Origin: Phycisphaerales bacterium | GTDB taxonomy: Bacteria; Planctomycetota; Phycisphaerae; Phycisphaerales; SM1A02 | Direction of reading: 5' to 3' | DNA length: 64,000 nucleotides | Assembly: GCA_030748805.1 (NCBI GenBank) | Contig: JASMLG010000010.1 | Span: forward strand, 15,319 to 79,318 | Shown here: positions 25,179 to 34,287 of the stretch, piece by piece | Numbering within the stretch: the first letter of the stretch is position 1 | How the letters are laid out: each line of letters opens with the position of its first letter | Position numbers and translations under genes: made by a program | Notes under the pieces: generated by a model | What the model saw: the letters and a program-made list of their open reading frames with translations, nothing else | Told to the model about the DNA's origin: nothing | The model's database searches: none

Positions 25179-25934
25179 ATGGAGATAGCAGTTATTGGTG
25201 CTAGGGGTGCTGTGGGACGTGTATGCGTTGATGAAATTGTGAATCGTGGGCATACTGCGATTGCGTTAAGTCGAGAAGATGATGTCCCTAGTGGAGTTAG
25301 CGGAGTTATTATTGCTTCCCCAATCGTTGATCGCACTTTCACTGTTCCAATTATTGATTGCAGCGGCAAACTTGAAAACACATCTCTAGTGTTTCCAGAC
25401 ATTTTAGAGCCACAATCTGATCGAATGCGAGTTCCAAATTGCATGGCTTCACTAATTGCACAAGCGCTCATTGGTTTACACGAAAAATGCACTATCACTT
25501 CGATTATTGCAACTTGTATGCAATCTGCCTCTGGCGCTGGATGGAAAGGCGTTCAATCTCTTGAACAAAATAACACTGAAGATGTTTTTGGTGGGCAACT
25601 ACTTAACAATGTGCTTCCTCATGAAAAAGCCGAACAAGAAGAGAGTGCAATCAAAAAAGATTTATTTGATTTGTTTGAATGCAGTGTAATTACAACTTCT
25701 TTTCGTGTCCCAGTCTATGTTGGGCACATTGCTAGTTTACACATAGAAACAAAAAAAACAATGGACCAAACATTGATGTTGGAATCAAAGCATTTTGATC
25801 CTATTTCAATGGAAAACAAAAGAGATGTTGCTATAGGCAGATTACGCATTGATAAAAACACCGCGGATCTTGTAGTTTGTGGTGATCAATTGCTCTGCGG
25901 AACTGCAATTCCTGCAGTTGGGTCAATCCTCTGA
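25179..25934 (+). CDS. Short, divergent aspartate-semialdehyde dehydrogenase-like protein
   Basis: 251 residues from MEIAVIGARGAVG, the family's NADP-binding start; another ATG lies three codons earlier but overlaps a TAGAAT box that could be the -10. The catalytic Cys (RVPNCMAS, C88), the QSASGAG loop (Q115) and the RVPVYVGH motif with the active-site His (H183) are all recognisable. The usual length is 330-370 residues: the region before the catalytic Cys is ~45 residues short, and the phosphate-binding Arg of the SSAFR-type motif has no counterpart. It could be a minimal enzyme of the lysine/threonine branch, an Usg-like paralogue, or degenerate. The last 12 nt overlap the convergent acs gene. 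Confidence 0.65.
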   Translation: MEIAVIGARGAVGRVCVDEIVNRGHTAIALSREDDVPSGVSGVIIASPIVDRTFTVPIIDCSGKLENTSLVFPDILEPQSDRMRVPNCMASLIAQALIGLHEKCTITSIIATCMQSASGAGWKGVQSLEQNNTEDVFGGQLLNNVLPHEKAEQEESAIKKDLFDLFECSVITTSFRVPVYVGHIASLHIETKKTMDQTLMLESKHFDPISMENKRDVAIGRLRIDKNTADLVVCGDQLLCGTAIPAVGSIL

Positions 25935-27905
25935 TCGTAACTTTGTAAGAACAGTAAAATCTTCGAGAGTTGTTACATCTTGGTTTGAATCAGTACCTGC
26001 TGCAACATCACGAAGTAACCGTCTCATAATTTTCCCGCTACGAGTTTTTGGAAGTGCATCAGTAAATTTTAAAATATCAGGCTTTGCAATAGCACCAATC
26101 TCGTCTCCGACATGTTCTCTTAGTGCTTGCTTCAACTCCTCGCTTGCCTCAAATCCGCCAGCAAGTGTACAAAAGGCAGCTATTCCAGTGCCCTTAATCT
26201 CGTGAGGGACACCAACTACTGCTGCTTCGACTATTGATTCGTGGCTAACCAAAGACGACTCCACTTCCATGGTTCCAAGTCGATGTCCTGAAACATTGAT
26301 TACATCATCTATTCTCCCCATAATCCAAAAGTTTCCATTACCGTCTCGTCGAGCACTATCTCCAGCAAGATACATTCCACCAACTCTTGAAAAATATGTA
26401 TCAATAAACCTATCTCGAGCACCATATATACCTCGCAAAATAGATGGCCATGGTTTTCTAATTACAAGCAACCCTCCAGAATTTATATCAACCTCACTAC
26501 CGTCTTCATTCACAACCGCTGCATCAATTCCAAAGAACGGCATGGTGCACGAACCGGGTGTTGTTGAGGTTGCACCTGGAAGTGGAGTCAACATATGACC
26601 GCCAGTTTCTGTCTGCCACCACGTATCAACAATAGGGCATTCACTGCCGCCAATTACGTCTCTATACCACATCCATGCTTCTGGGTTTATTGGCTCACCG
26701 ACAGTTCCTAGGAGTTTGAGAGATGAAAGATCATGCATTTGTGGATATTCATTACCCCATTTCATAAATGCTCGAATAGCTGTTGGTGCAGTATAAAATT
26801 GTGTTACTTTATGGCGCTCAACAATATCCCAAAAACGATCTGGCTCAGGAAAGTTAGGCGCTCCTTCATACATTAGTGTTGGGACTCTATTTGGCAAAAC
26901 ACCATAAATGATGTAACTATGACCAGTAATCCATCCAATATCTGCAGTGCACCAATATATTTGTTCACAATCAGGTTTCAGGTTAAACACCCACTTACTA
27001 GTTAAGTATGTGTACACCATGTAACCGCCAGTTGTGTGAATGATTCCCTTTGGCTTTCCAGTTGATCCACTTGTATACAGAAGGAAAAGCATATCCTCTG
27101 CATCCATTGATTCACATGGACAATCCTCTTCCTGATTGTCGCAAGCATCGTGCCACCATAAATCACGACTATCACTCCATGAAATCTCATTCTCACAGCG
27201 CTTTAAGACAATTACTTTCTCAATCAGTTGTGTTAGTTCAGTTGCAGCATCAACATTGTCTTTTAATGGAACAACCTTACCTCTGCGCCACGACCCATCA
27301 CATGTTATTACAATCCTGCTGTTTGCATCTTCAACTCTGTCTGCAATCGCTTGAGATGAAAAACCGCCAAAAATAACAGAATGTGGAGCACCAATTCTTG
27401 CACATGCAAGTGTTGCTATTGCAAGTTCTGGAACCATCCCCATATATATAGTTACTATATCTCCCTTTTTAACTCCTTGTTGTTTTAGTGCGTTTGCAAA
27501 CTTACAAACTTCAGCATGTAAATCGTAATATGTAATTTTCCTAACTTCCACTCCCCCATCACTACTGACTGGTTCACCTTCCCAGATAATCGCCGTCTCA
27601 TCACCATGACCCATATTAATTTGCCTGTCAACACAATTATGGCAAATGTTGGTCTTACCTCCATCGAACCACTTTGCGTCAGGAAATTCACCAGAAGTTA
27701 CTGTTTCCCACCTTTGAAACCAATCTAGTTCGTCTGCAACATCACCCCAAAAACCACCTGGATCTTCAATGGAACGTTTGTACAATTCATGGTAACTGTC
27801 CATTGAGTCAATATACGAGCCGCCAATTCTTTCATTAAAGTTATCTGGTGGGGAGAAAATCCTGTCTTCTTGAAGAATTGATTCAATTTTGCCTGTTTCA
27901 GTCAT
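25923..27905 (-). CDS. acs: Acetyl-CoA synthetase
   Basis: About 660 residues from an ATG with GGAG six bases before it. Acs converts acetate, ATP and CoA to acetyl-CoA via acetyl-AMP. Evidence: the family N-terminus (YHELYKRSIEDPGGFWGDVA), the P-loop-like LLYTSGSTGKPKGIIHTTGG near residue 270, WWQTETGGHMLTPLPG, YLAGDSARRDGNGNFWIMGR with the hinge Asp, and the C-terminal LPKTRSGKIMRRLLR with the catalytic Lys that is acetylated in known relatives. Full length. It is 35 bp after rnr, at the end of the chaperone/RNA gene run, and converges with the asd-like gene. Confidence 0.97.
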   Translation of the reverse strand: MTETGKIESILQEDRIFSPPDNFNERIGGSYIDSMDSYHELYKRSIEDPGGFWGDVADELDWFQRWETVTSGEFPDAKWFDGGKTNICHNCVDRQINMGHGDETAIIWEGEPVSSDGGVEVRKITYYDLHAEVCKFANALKQQGVKKGDIVTIYMGMVPELAIATLACARIGAPHSVIFGGFSSQAIADRVEDANSRIVITCDGSWRRGKVVPLKDNVDAATELTQLIEKVIVLKRCENEISWSDSRDLWWHDACDNQEEDCPCESMDAEDMLFLLYTSGSTGKPKGIIHTTGGYMVYTYLTSKWVFNLKPDCEQIYWCTADIGWITGHSYIIYGVLPNRVPTLMYEGAPNFPEPDRFWDIVERHKVTQFYTAPTAIRAFMKWGNEYPQMHDLSSLKLLGTVGEPINPEAWMWYRDVIGGSECPIVDTWWQTETGGHMLTPLPGATSTTPGSCTMPFFGIDAAVVNEDGSEVDINSGGLLVIRKPWPSILRGIYGARDRFIDTYFSRVGGMYLAGDSARRDGNGNFWIMGRIDDVINVSGHRLGTMEVESSLVSHESIVEAAVVGVPHEIKGTGIAAFCTLAGGFEASEELKQALREHVGDEIGAIAKPDILKFTDALPKTRSGKIMRRLLRDVAAGTDSNQDVTTLEDFTVLTKLRSED

Positions 27906-27940
27906 GGTTTGCTCCAATCTATTTGCCACCATGATACGAC

Positions 27941-30292
27941 TTACTTACGTTTTCTACCTCTCCCTTTACGCTTTGATTTGTGTTTTTTGGTATCTGAGTT
28001 CTTCCTATCACCACGTTTTGATTTGAGGCTTGGTAGAGAAGGCACTGCAATATCTTCTATGTGCCTATTAGGCATTTTTTTCATTCCCACCTCCATTTGC
28101 CGTGTAGGTAAATCAATTGCCGTTATTTGCACTGTGACCCTATCGCCAATTGAAAGAACTGCACCACTTCGAGTTGCAACAAGTTGCCCAGTACCCTCAA
28201 GTTGCTCCCAGCGATCTGTTGCTTTTGAAGAACGTTTTAATGAATCAAAACGGCACAGCCCCTCAACAAGAAACCGTTCCAACGAAATAAATAAACCTGC
28301 TGATGTATACCCAGTAATAATTCCTGTGAAATCGTCTCCTAAATGACGTTCACTAAGAAATTGCAAAACCAGGAAAGTGCGCAATGAACGCTCTGCTTGT
28401 TCAGCATTCCGTTCTGTTGATGAACAGTGTTCACCTAGAACAAGGAGTGTTTCTTCATCAAGTGTTCGAGAATCACTATTGATATTGCCCACAATTGAAC
28501 GTTTTGTTTTTCCTCCCTTTAAAATTTTGCCATTATCTGTTTGATCTAAGTAAGCGGAAACAGTCCTGTGTACTATCAAGTCGGGATATCTCCTGATTGG
28601 ACTTGTAAAGTGTGCGTAATGATTACTTGCAAGAGCAAAATGTCCAACTTCCGCTGGACTATAAGTTGCTTGAGTTAAAGTTCTAAGGACTGCAAAATGT
28701 ACAGCCCTAGAAGAGTCTCTTTCTTTTGTTGCTTGTAACAATTTCTGCAAGTCGTGCCGAGTTGGTTCTTCTGAAATTCCAATACCAACGGTTCTTGCAA
28801 ACAATCGTAACTCAACCATATCTCCAAATTTTGGTTCTGGATGCACACGCCTAAGTAGAGGAACATCTAAACCGGCAAATATTCTTGCAACAGCTTCATT
28901 GGCTTCAACCATGAACATCTCAATAATTCGATGTGTAAATGCCTCATCTTCTGGATGTGCATCAATCACATGTCCATCATCATCGAACTCAAGCACCACT
29001 TCTGGAAGTTGCAATTCAATCATCCCGTCTTTTCTTCTGCGAACAAGTAATTTCCTTGCAAGTTCATCCGCAAGTTTTATTGTGTTTACAAGTTCTTCTG
29101 AATATTTTCCGCCTTCAACTGTGTATTTTCTGGCTTCTTTCTCATCACCATCTATAAGGGCTTGAGCTTCAAGATATGTCAATCGTTTGTTGGATTGAAT
29201 GACGGTGTTTGAAAGTCGGTGAGAATTAACTCGACCGCTATTATCAAATCGAATAAATACAGATTTTGCCCATCTTCTAACACCTTCTTGTAAAGAACAC
29301 ACTCCATTTGAAAGCACCTCTGGCAACATTGGAACTACGTGTCGTGGCAAATAAACGCTGTTTCCCCGTTCTTTAGCACCTATATCTAGCGTACTTCCAA
29401 TTGGTACAAAACTTGCTACATCTGCAATGTGGACTCCAAGTTCCCACTCTTTGGTTTCATTGTCATACGAAATACTTATAGCATCGTCGAAGTCACGCGC
29501 ATCAGGTGGATCGATTGTGAATATAAATCTATCTGTTAAGTCTTCCCTTCCTTCATCTCCAGTCTCTTCAAAATGAGTTGCAGCTGCTCTTGCTTCTTCT
29601 TTTTGTTCTTCATTAAAGTCCTCCAACAAACCATACGCGAGAATAACTGCCTGCGTTTCGACGTCTGGCTTACCAGCATCGCCAAGAACTCTTGTGATTA
29701 CACCCTCACCGTAATAGTCCTTTTCCGGATAATGCAACATTTCAAAAACAACTTTATCCCCTTGTTTTGCGCTCTTGGCACCCACGTCTCGAATAATGAT
29801 TGGGTCGTGTAATTCTCTGCCATCTGGTTGGGCAAACCACGAGTTACCTCTCTTGTAAAGTGAACCAACATATTCACTGCGTCCCCTTTCAAGTACTTCC
29901 GCAATTCTTCCAGCGCTTCCTCTTCCTTTCCACTTTCCACTGTGCGAAATAGTTACTCGAACAATGTCCCCAGAAACTGCATCGCCCTCTGCTCCTGGAG
30001 CAATATAGACATCACCCTCTCGAAATTTTTGTGATGGTTTTACAAAACCAAAACCTCTCTTGTTAGAGCGGTACTTTCCAATAATTTCATCAGGTAATGC
30101 TGGTAATCGAATGCAATCATCACGTCCAAGTTCAATCAATCCCTTTTCTTCGGCATCAAGTAAAGCCAGATCAAAATATTTTCGGTCTGCACTTGAAATA
30201 CGCATATCCTTTGCGATATTGCGAATTGTGGAGGGTCTGTAATCATCGTGAGAGAGATGATCCAGAATTTGATTAATAAACCTCAAAGGCAT
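27941..30292 (-). CDS. rnr: Ribonuclease R
   Basis: 783 residues. RNase R is a 3'-to-5' exoribonuclease that degrades structured RNA. Domains in order: an N-terminal winged helix (residues ~1-65), cold-shock domains (RGFGFVKPSQKFREGDVYIA near 75-95), the RNB catalytic core with FTIDPPDARDFDDAISI (near 255, the metal-binding Asp set) and later HYAHFTSPIRRYPDLIVHR, an S1 domain (GIITGYTSAGLFISLERFLV near 665), and a Lys/Arg-rich tail. That tail helps unwind duplex RNA in characterised members. It lies nine bases after the FmdB-like gene and is probably co-transcribed with the chaperone genes upstream. Confidence 0.96.
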   Translation of the reverse strand: MPLRFINQILDHLSHDDYRPSTIRNIAKDMRISSADRKYFDLALLDAEEKGLIELGRDDCIRLPALPDEIIGKYRSNKRGFGFVKPSQKFREGDVYIAPGAEGDAVSGDIVRVTISHSGKWKGRGSAGRIAEVLERGRSEYVGSLYKRGNSWFAQPDGRELHDPIIIRDVGAKSAKQGDKVVFEMLHYPEKDYYGEGVITRVLGDAGKPDVETQAVILAYGLLEDFNEEQKEEARAAATHFEETGDEGREDLTDRFIFTIDPPDARDFDDAISISYDNETKEWELGVHIADVASFVPIGSTLDIGAKERGNSVYLPRHVVPMLPEVLSNGVCSLQEGVRRWAKSVFIRFDNSGRVNSHRLSNTVIQSNKRLTYLEAQALIDGDEKEARKYTVEGGKYSEELVNTIKLADELARKLLVRRRKDGMIELQLPEVVLEFDDDGHVIDAHPEDEAFTHRIIEMFMVEANEAVARIFAGLDVPLLRRVHPEPKFGDMVELRLFARTVGIGISEEPTRHDLQKLLQATKERDSSRAVHFAVLRTLTQATYSPAEVGHFALASNHYAHFTSPIRRYPDLIVHRTVSAYLDQTDNGKILKGGKTKRSIVGNINSDSRTLDEETLLVLGEHCSSTERNAEQAERSLRTFLVLQFLSERHLGDDFTGIITGYTSAGLFISLERFLVEGLCRFDSLKRSSKATDRWEQLEGTGQLVATRSGAVLSIGDRVTVQITAIDLPTRQMEVGMKKMPNRHIEDIAVPSLPSLKSKRGDRKNSDTKKHKSKRKGRGRKRK

Positions 30293-30301
30293 GAGTAGAT
30301 G

Positions 30302-30589
30302 CTATTCGTTCTTTGATGATGACGAATCATTTTTGGTTTTCTTTTTGTCGTCACTCTTTGATTTTCCTGCTTCTTTATCTGCTTTTGATTCTTTTTTATA
30401 TGATTCACTTCGATAGTCGGTTTCGTAGAATCCACTCCCCTTAAAAACAACTGCAGAACCTGTCCCAATCAAGCGTTTTAGTTTTAATACACCACACTCA
30501 GGACATTTTTTCTTCACAGGATCAGACATCTGTTGGAACAAATCAAATTCATGCTCACATTCTTGGCAACGATAATCGTATGTTGGCAT
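30302..30589 (-). CDS. FmdB-family zinc-ribbon protein
   Basis: 95 residues. The N-terminal ~45 residues are the FmdB/CxxC ribbon: MPTYDYRCQECEHEFDLFQQ, then KKCPECGVLKLKRLIGTG, four Cys in two CxxC pairs. VVFKGSGFYETDYR follows, also family-typical. The last ~40 residues are a disordered Lys/Ser/Asp tail. Function is uncertain; relatives are described as putative regulators or small metal-binding proteins. It sits two bases after grpE and nine before rnr, so it is part of the stress/RNA operon. Confidence 0.9.
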   Translation of the reverse strand: MPTYDYRCQECEHEFDLFQQMSDPVKKKCPECGVLKLKRLIGTGSAVVFKGSGFYETDYRSESYKKESKADKEAGKSKSDDKKKTKNDSSSSKNE

Positions 30590-30591
30590 CG

Positions 30592-31107
30592 TTAGGAACT
30601 CACAGAAACCTTAGCTGGACAAATCACAATATCGCCAAGTTTAAAACCTTTTTGCATAACCATAACAATGTGGTCCACGTCCATATCATCTGATTCTTGC
30701 CTCATCATTGCTTCGTGCTTTTGCGGATCAAAAGAGTCCCCTACTTTTGGTTCAATAGTTGATACTCCACATTCTGAAAGACCCTGAAGTAGACCATCTC
30801 GAGCCATTTTAAAACCTTGAACTACAGCGTCGTCTTCTGCATGATCAATTGCCATATTCATTTGTTCAATAGCAGGAAGGATAGAACGAACAATTCTAGC
30901 AATACCATTGTTAGTAGCACGAGTTTCGTTTTCGATGCTTCTTCTCTGGAAGTTCTTAAAATCAGCAAGTGCTCGTAACTTTGTTTCGTTTGCTTCTGTT
31001 AATTCCTGTCGAAGTTGTTCTGATTCAGTAAGGTCCTCTGTCAATTCTTGTGCCGCTTCATCATTTGGTTGAATTTGTTCTTCTGTTTTATTTGTATCTG
31101 TCATCAT
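30592..31107 (-). CDS. grpE: GrpE nucleotide-exchange factor
   Basis: 171 residues from the first of two adjacent ATGs, eight bases after AAAGG; a longer frame reaching into dnaJ is less likely. GrpE releases ADP from DnaK. Evidence: an acidic, disordered N-terminus, a long coiled coil (QLRQELTEANETKLRALADF, then KNFQRRSIENET), RSILPAIEQMNMAIDHAEDD, and the C-terminal beta domain (DSFDPQKHEAMMRQ, VMQKGFKLGDIVICPAKVSV). It is 20 bp after dnaJ; dnaK is not in the window. Confidence 0.95.
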   Translation of the reverse strand: MMTDTNKTEEQIQPNDEAAQELTEDLTESEQLRQELTEANETKLRALADFKNFQRRSIENETRATNNGIARIVRSILPAIEQMNMAIDHAEDDAVVQGFKMARDGLLQGLSECGVSTIEPKVGDSFDPQKHEAMMRQESDDMDVDHIVMVMQKGFKLGDIVICPAKVSVSS

Positions 31108-31127
31108 TATCTGAACCTTTGTTTTGT

Positions 31128-32279
31128 TTAGTGTCCAGTCACTGCGTCTTTGATTTTCCCCCAAAAGGAACTCTCTTGTTCATGAGCAGGGATCTGTTCT
31201 GTTTTTGAGTAATTCTCCAACAAATTTTTCTGCTCATCAGTTAGTTTTTTGGGAATCGATAACCGCACGATAATAACTAGATCTCCTCTGCGACCAGATC
31301 GCAAATTGGGTAAACCCGCACCCTCAATACGGAAGATTTCGTTGGTTTGTGTCCCAGAAGGAATATCGAGTGAGTGCTTGCCATCTAGGGACTCTACTTC
31401 AATTACAGATCCAAGGGCTAGTTGAGTAAAAGCAACTGGAACTACCTTGATTAGATGATCTCCATCTCTTTCAAAATCAGAATGTTCTAAAGTCCTAACT
31501 ACAACATGTAAATCCCCGGGGGTTCCTAAGCCATTTGAAGACATTTCGGCGGCGGGTGGTTCTCCCTCACCAGAAACTCGAACAGCTTGACCTTGATGAA
31601 TTCCAGCAGGGATTTTAACACGTAATTTTCTGTGTATTGCCGTTCGACCACGACCACGGCAATCCCCACATTTTTCAGTTATAACTGAACCACGACCAGC
31701 GCAGGTTGGACAATCTGACACCATTCTGAACATTCCACCAAGACCCTGTTGTGCAACCTTACCTTGACCTTGGCAAGTATTACATTTTTTATGAGAAGTG
31801 CCAGGCTTTGCTCCATTTCCACCGCATATACCGCAAACATCGAGTCGATCAAACTCTACATCTCGTTCTGTTCCTGTAAGAACTTCATCTAATGTAACTT
31901 CAACATCTGTCTCAAGATCATATCCACGTTGTTGACGTTGCCTACTTGAGCCCCTTCCTCCAAAATTAGAACCACCAAGAATATCATTGAACATAGAAAA
32001 TATATCTTCGACGTTCATCGAATTGAAGTCATGTGCTGCATGACCTCGCCCTCGCAAACCTTCGTGACCATATTGGTCGTAGATTTTTCTTTTTTGTGAG
32101 TCAGACAGAACTTCATATGCCTCTGCACATTCTTTGAAATTACGCTCGGCATCTGAATCACCGGGATTTCGATCTGGATGATACTTCATTGCTAACCTAC
32201 GATAGGCGCGTTTAATTTCCGACCCATCAGAGTTACGGGTTACGTCAAGGACTTCGTAATAACAACGAGTAACAGACAT
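31128..32279 (-). CDS. dnaJ: Chaperone DnaJ (type I Hsp40)
   Basis: About 383 residues from the ATG at [13 protein letters not shown]; a TTG seven codons earlier is less likely. DnaJ delivers unfolded protein to DnaK and stimulates its ATPase. Domains: J domain with HPD ([15 protein letters not shown]), a Gly/Arg/Gln-rich linker, a zinc domain with four CxxCxGxG units ([32 protein letters not shown]), and two C-terminal substrate-binding domains ([37 protein letters not shown]). All motifs are intact. It lies between groEL and grpE. Confidence 0.96.
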   Translation of the reverse strand: MSVTRCYYEVLDVTRNSDGSEIKRAYRRLAMKYHPDRNPGDSDAERNFKECAEAYEVLSDSQKRKIYDQYGHEGLRGRGHAAHDFNSMNVEDIFSMFNDILGGSNFGGRGSSRQRQQRGYDLETDVEVTLDEVLTGTERDVEFDRLDVCGICGGNGAKPGTSHKKCNTCQGQGKVAQQGLGGMFRMVSDCPTCAGRGSVITEKCGDCRGRGRTAIHRKLRVKIPAGIHQGQAVRVSGEGEPPAAEMSSNGLGTPGDLHVVVRTLEHSDFERDGDHLIKVVPVAFTQLALGSVIEVESLDGKHSLDIPSGTQTNEIFRIEGAGLPNLRSGRRGDLVIIVRLSIPKKLTDEQKNLLENYSKTEQIPAHEQESSFWGKIKDAVTGH

Positions 32280-32318
32280 CAGAAACTTAAACTCCGTCAA
32301 ACATCGGTGGGGTCATAA

Positions 32319-33932
32319 TTAGTAGACAGCGTATTCAATTGGATCGTCGTCATCTTTGAGATCAGTAACTACAACATTTGTAGTTAACATTAGTCCAGCC
32401 ACCGATGCGGCGTTTTGAATCGCTGTACAAACAACCAGTGCTGGGTCAATAATCCCAGAACTCACTAAATCTTCATAACAACTAGTGGAGGAGTTGTAAC
32501 CAAAACCACCAGTTCCTTCTTTGATTTTTTCAACAACAACATCACCGTCAACACCACCGTTGGATGCAATTAGAGATGCAGGTGATTCAAGGGCATTAGC
32601 TAATATGTCAAAACCTAGTTTTGCATCTCCTTTTGCGTTCTTCCTTGCCTTTTCGACCGACTCGATTGCACGAATGTAAGCTACACCACCACCTGCAACA
32701 TATCCTTCACGAGCTGCTGCTCGAGTAGCTGCAAGTGCATCTTCAACACGATCTTTGCGCTCTTTCATTTCTACTTCACTTATACCGCCAACTTCGATGA
32801 CCGCTACACCTCCGGTTAATTTTGCTAACCTTTCCTGAAGTTTTTCTTTATCGTAGTCGCTAGTTGATCGTTCAATTTGTGCTGTTATTTGATTAGCTCT
32901 TGATTCTATATCTTCTTTTTTACCACCACCACGAATAATTGTCGTGTTGTCTTTTGTGATAACTATACGCTTTGCAAATCCAAGTTCGTCAAGTTCAAGG
33001 TCTTCAAGATTTCTACCTAGATCTTCTGCAATAAACTCTCCTCCAGTTAATGTAGCTATATCACCCAACATTGCCTTGCGTCTATCACCAAAACCTGGTG
33101 CTTTTACTGCGCAAATCTTAAGTGTTCCACGAAGTCTATTGATAACCAATGCGGCCAATGCTTCATTTTCAACATCTTCAGCAATCAACAAAAGTGGCTT
33201 GCTTGAAGTTACCGCCTTGTTCAACAGCGGAAGCAAATCAGCAAGATTTGATATTTTCTTTTCATAAATAAGAACACTACAGTCCTCAAGTACGCACTCA
33301 GATGTTTTGGGGTCAGTCATAAAATATGGACTAAGAAAACCCTTATCAAATGCCATTCCTTCAACATATTCAAGGTTGGTTTCAGCAGTTTTCCCCTCTT
33401 CGACCTCTACAACTCCATCTCCACCTACCTTGTGTATCGCTTCAGAGATAATGTCTGCAATTTCTTCATCATGATTTGAGGAAACTAATGCAACTTTGTG
33501 AAGATCACTTTTCCCCTTACATTCTTTAGCTGTTGAGGATATTGAATCAGTTGCTACTTTTGCAGCAGCAGTAATTCCTCGTTGAACAATAACTGGGTTG
33601 GCGCCAACAGCAACGTGTCTGAGACCATTTCTAAAAATTGCATCAGCAAGAATCGTCGCTGATGTTGTTCCATCACCTGCAACATCTGCTGTTTTCTTTG
33701 CAACCTGATGTACCATTTTTGCGCCCATGTTTTGGAATGGTTCTGCAAGGTCAATTTCTTTTGCTACAGATATTCCATCCTTGGTAACACTTGGGCCACC
33801 GTAGGATTTTTGTACGACAACGTTTCTACCAGCAGGTCCAAGAGTTGTCCCTACTGCTTTTGCCATTCGTTCAACGCCTTCACGAAATTCATCGTGAGCA
33901 GCATTGTCATATTTCATTTGTTTTGCAGTCAT
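32319..33932 (-). CDS. groEL: Chaperonin GroEL paralogue without GGM tail
   Basis: 537 residues. GroEL folds proteins inside a double ring capped by GroES. Evidence: [20 protein letters not shown], the ATP-binding [17 protein letters not shown] (Ser where GDGTTTAT is usual), [20 protein letters not shown] in the apical domain, and the intermediate-domain [18 protein letters not shown]. The C-terminus ends in acidic [14 protein letters not shown] and lacks the Gly-Gly-Met tail of housekeeping GroELs. It is 20 bp after groES and just before dnaJ. Tail-less paralogues in other multi-GroEL bacteria are often specialised, which is inference here. Confidence 0.95.
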   Translation of the reverse strand: MTAKQMKYDNAAHDEFREGVERMAKAVGTTLGPAGRNVVVQKSYGGPSVTKDGISVAKEIDLAEPFQNMGAKMVHQVAKKTADVAGDGTTSATILADAIFRNGLRHVAVGANPVIVQRGITAAAKVATDSISSTAKECKGKSDLHKVALVSSNHDEEIADIISEAIHKVGGDGVVEVEEGKTAETNLEYVEGMAFDKGFLSPYFMTDPKTSECVLEDCSVLIYEKKISNLADLLPLLNKAVTSSKPLLLIAEDVENEALAALVINRLRGTLKICAVKAPGFGDRRKAMLGDIATLTGGEFIAEDLGRNLEDLELDELGFAKRIVITKDNTTIIRGGGKKEDIESRANQITAQIERSTSDYDKEKLQERLAKLTGGVAVIEVGGISEVEMKERKDRVEDALAATRAAAREGYVAGGGVAYIRAIESVEKARKNAKGDAKLGFDILANALESPASLIASNGGVDGDVVVEKIKEGTGGFGYNSSTSCYEDLVSSGIIDPALVVCTAIQNAASVAGLMLTTNVVVTDLKDDDDPIEYAVY

Positions 33933-33952
33933 TTTATATCTCTCTTTCGAAA

Positions 33953-34243
33953 TTAACCGTCAATCATCCCAAGCAACTCGCTTTCACGAACGATTAGATG
34001 CGATTCGCCTTTGATTTCAATTTCAGTTCCTGAATACTTACCAAATACAACAACATCACCCTTCTTAACTGCTAGTTTGGCTCTTTCGCCACCATCTAGA
34101 AGCTTTCCAGGACCTGTCGCAACAACAGTTCCTTGCATTGGTTTTTCGGTAGCTGTTTCTGGAAGGTAAATACCTGATGTGGTTTTTGTTTCACGCTCAA
34201 GTGGCTTTATAAGAATTCGGTCTTCTAGTGGTTTTACTGACAT
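33953..34243 (-). CDS. groES: Co-chaperonin GroES
   Basis: 96 residues. GroES is the heptameric lid of GroEL. Evidence: [20 protein letters not shown] at the start, the mobile loop [20 protein letters not shown] with the hydrophobic IYL contact residues, [11 protein letters not shown], and [20 protein letters not shown] followed by a [12 protein letters not shown] end. Full length. Unusually it follows one groEL and precedes another, so one lid protein probably serves both rings. Confidence 0.97.
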   Translation of the reverse strand: MSVKPLEDRILIKPLERETKTTSGIYLPETATEKPMQGTVVATGPGKLLDGGERAKLAVKKGDVVVFGKYSGTEIEIKGESHLIVRESELLGMIDG

Positions 34244-34287
34244 TTATGTTCTCCAGTTAGTGTTTTGATTATTTTGCAATGCAATGA

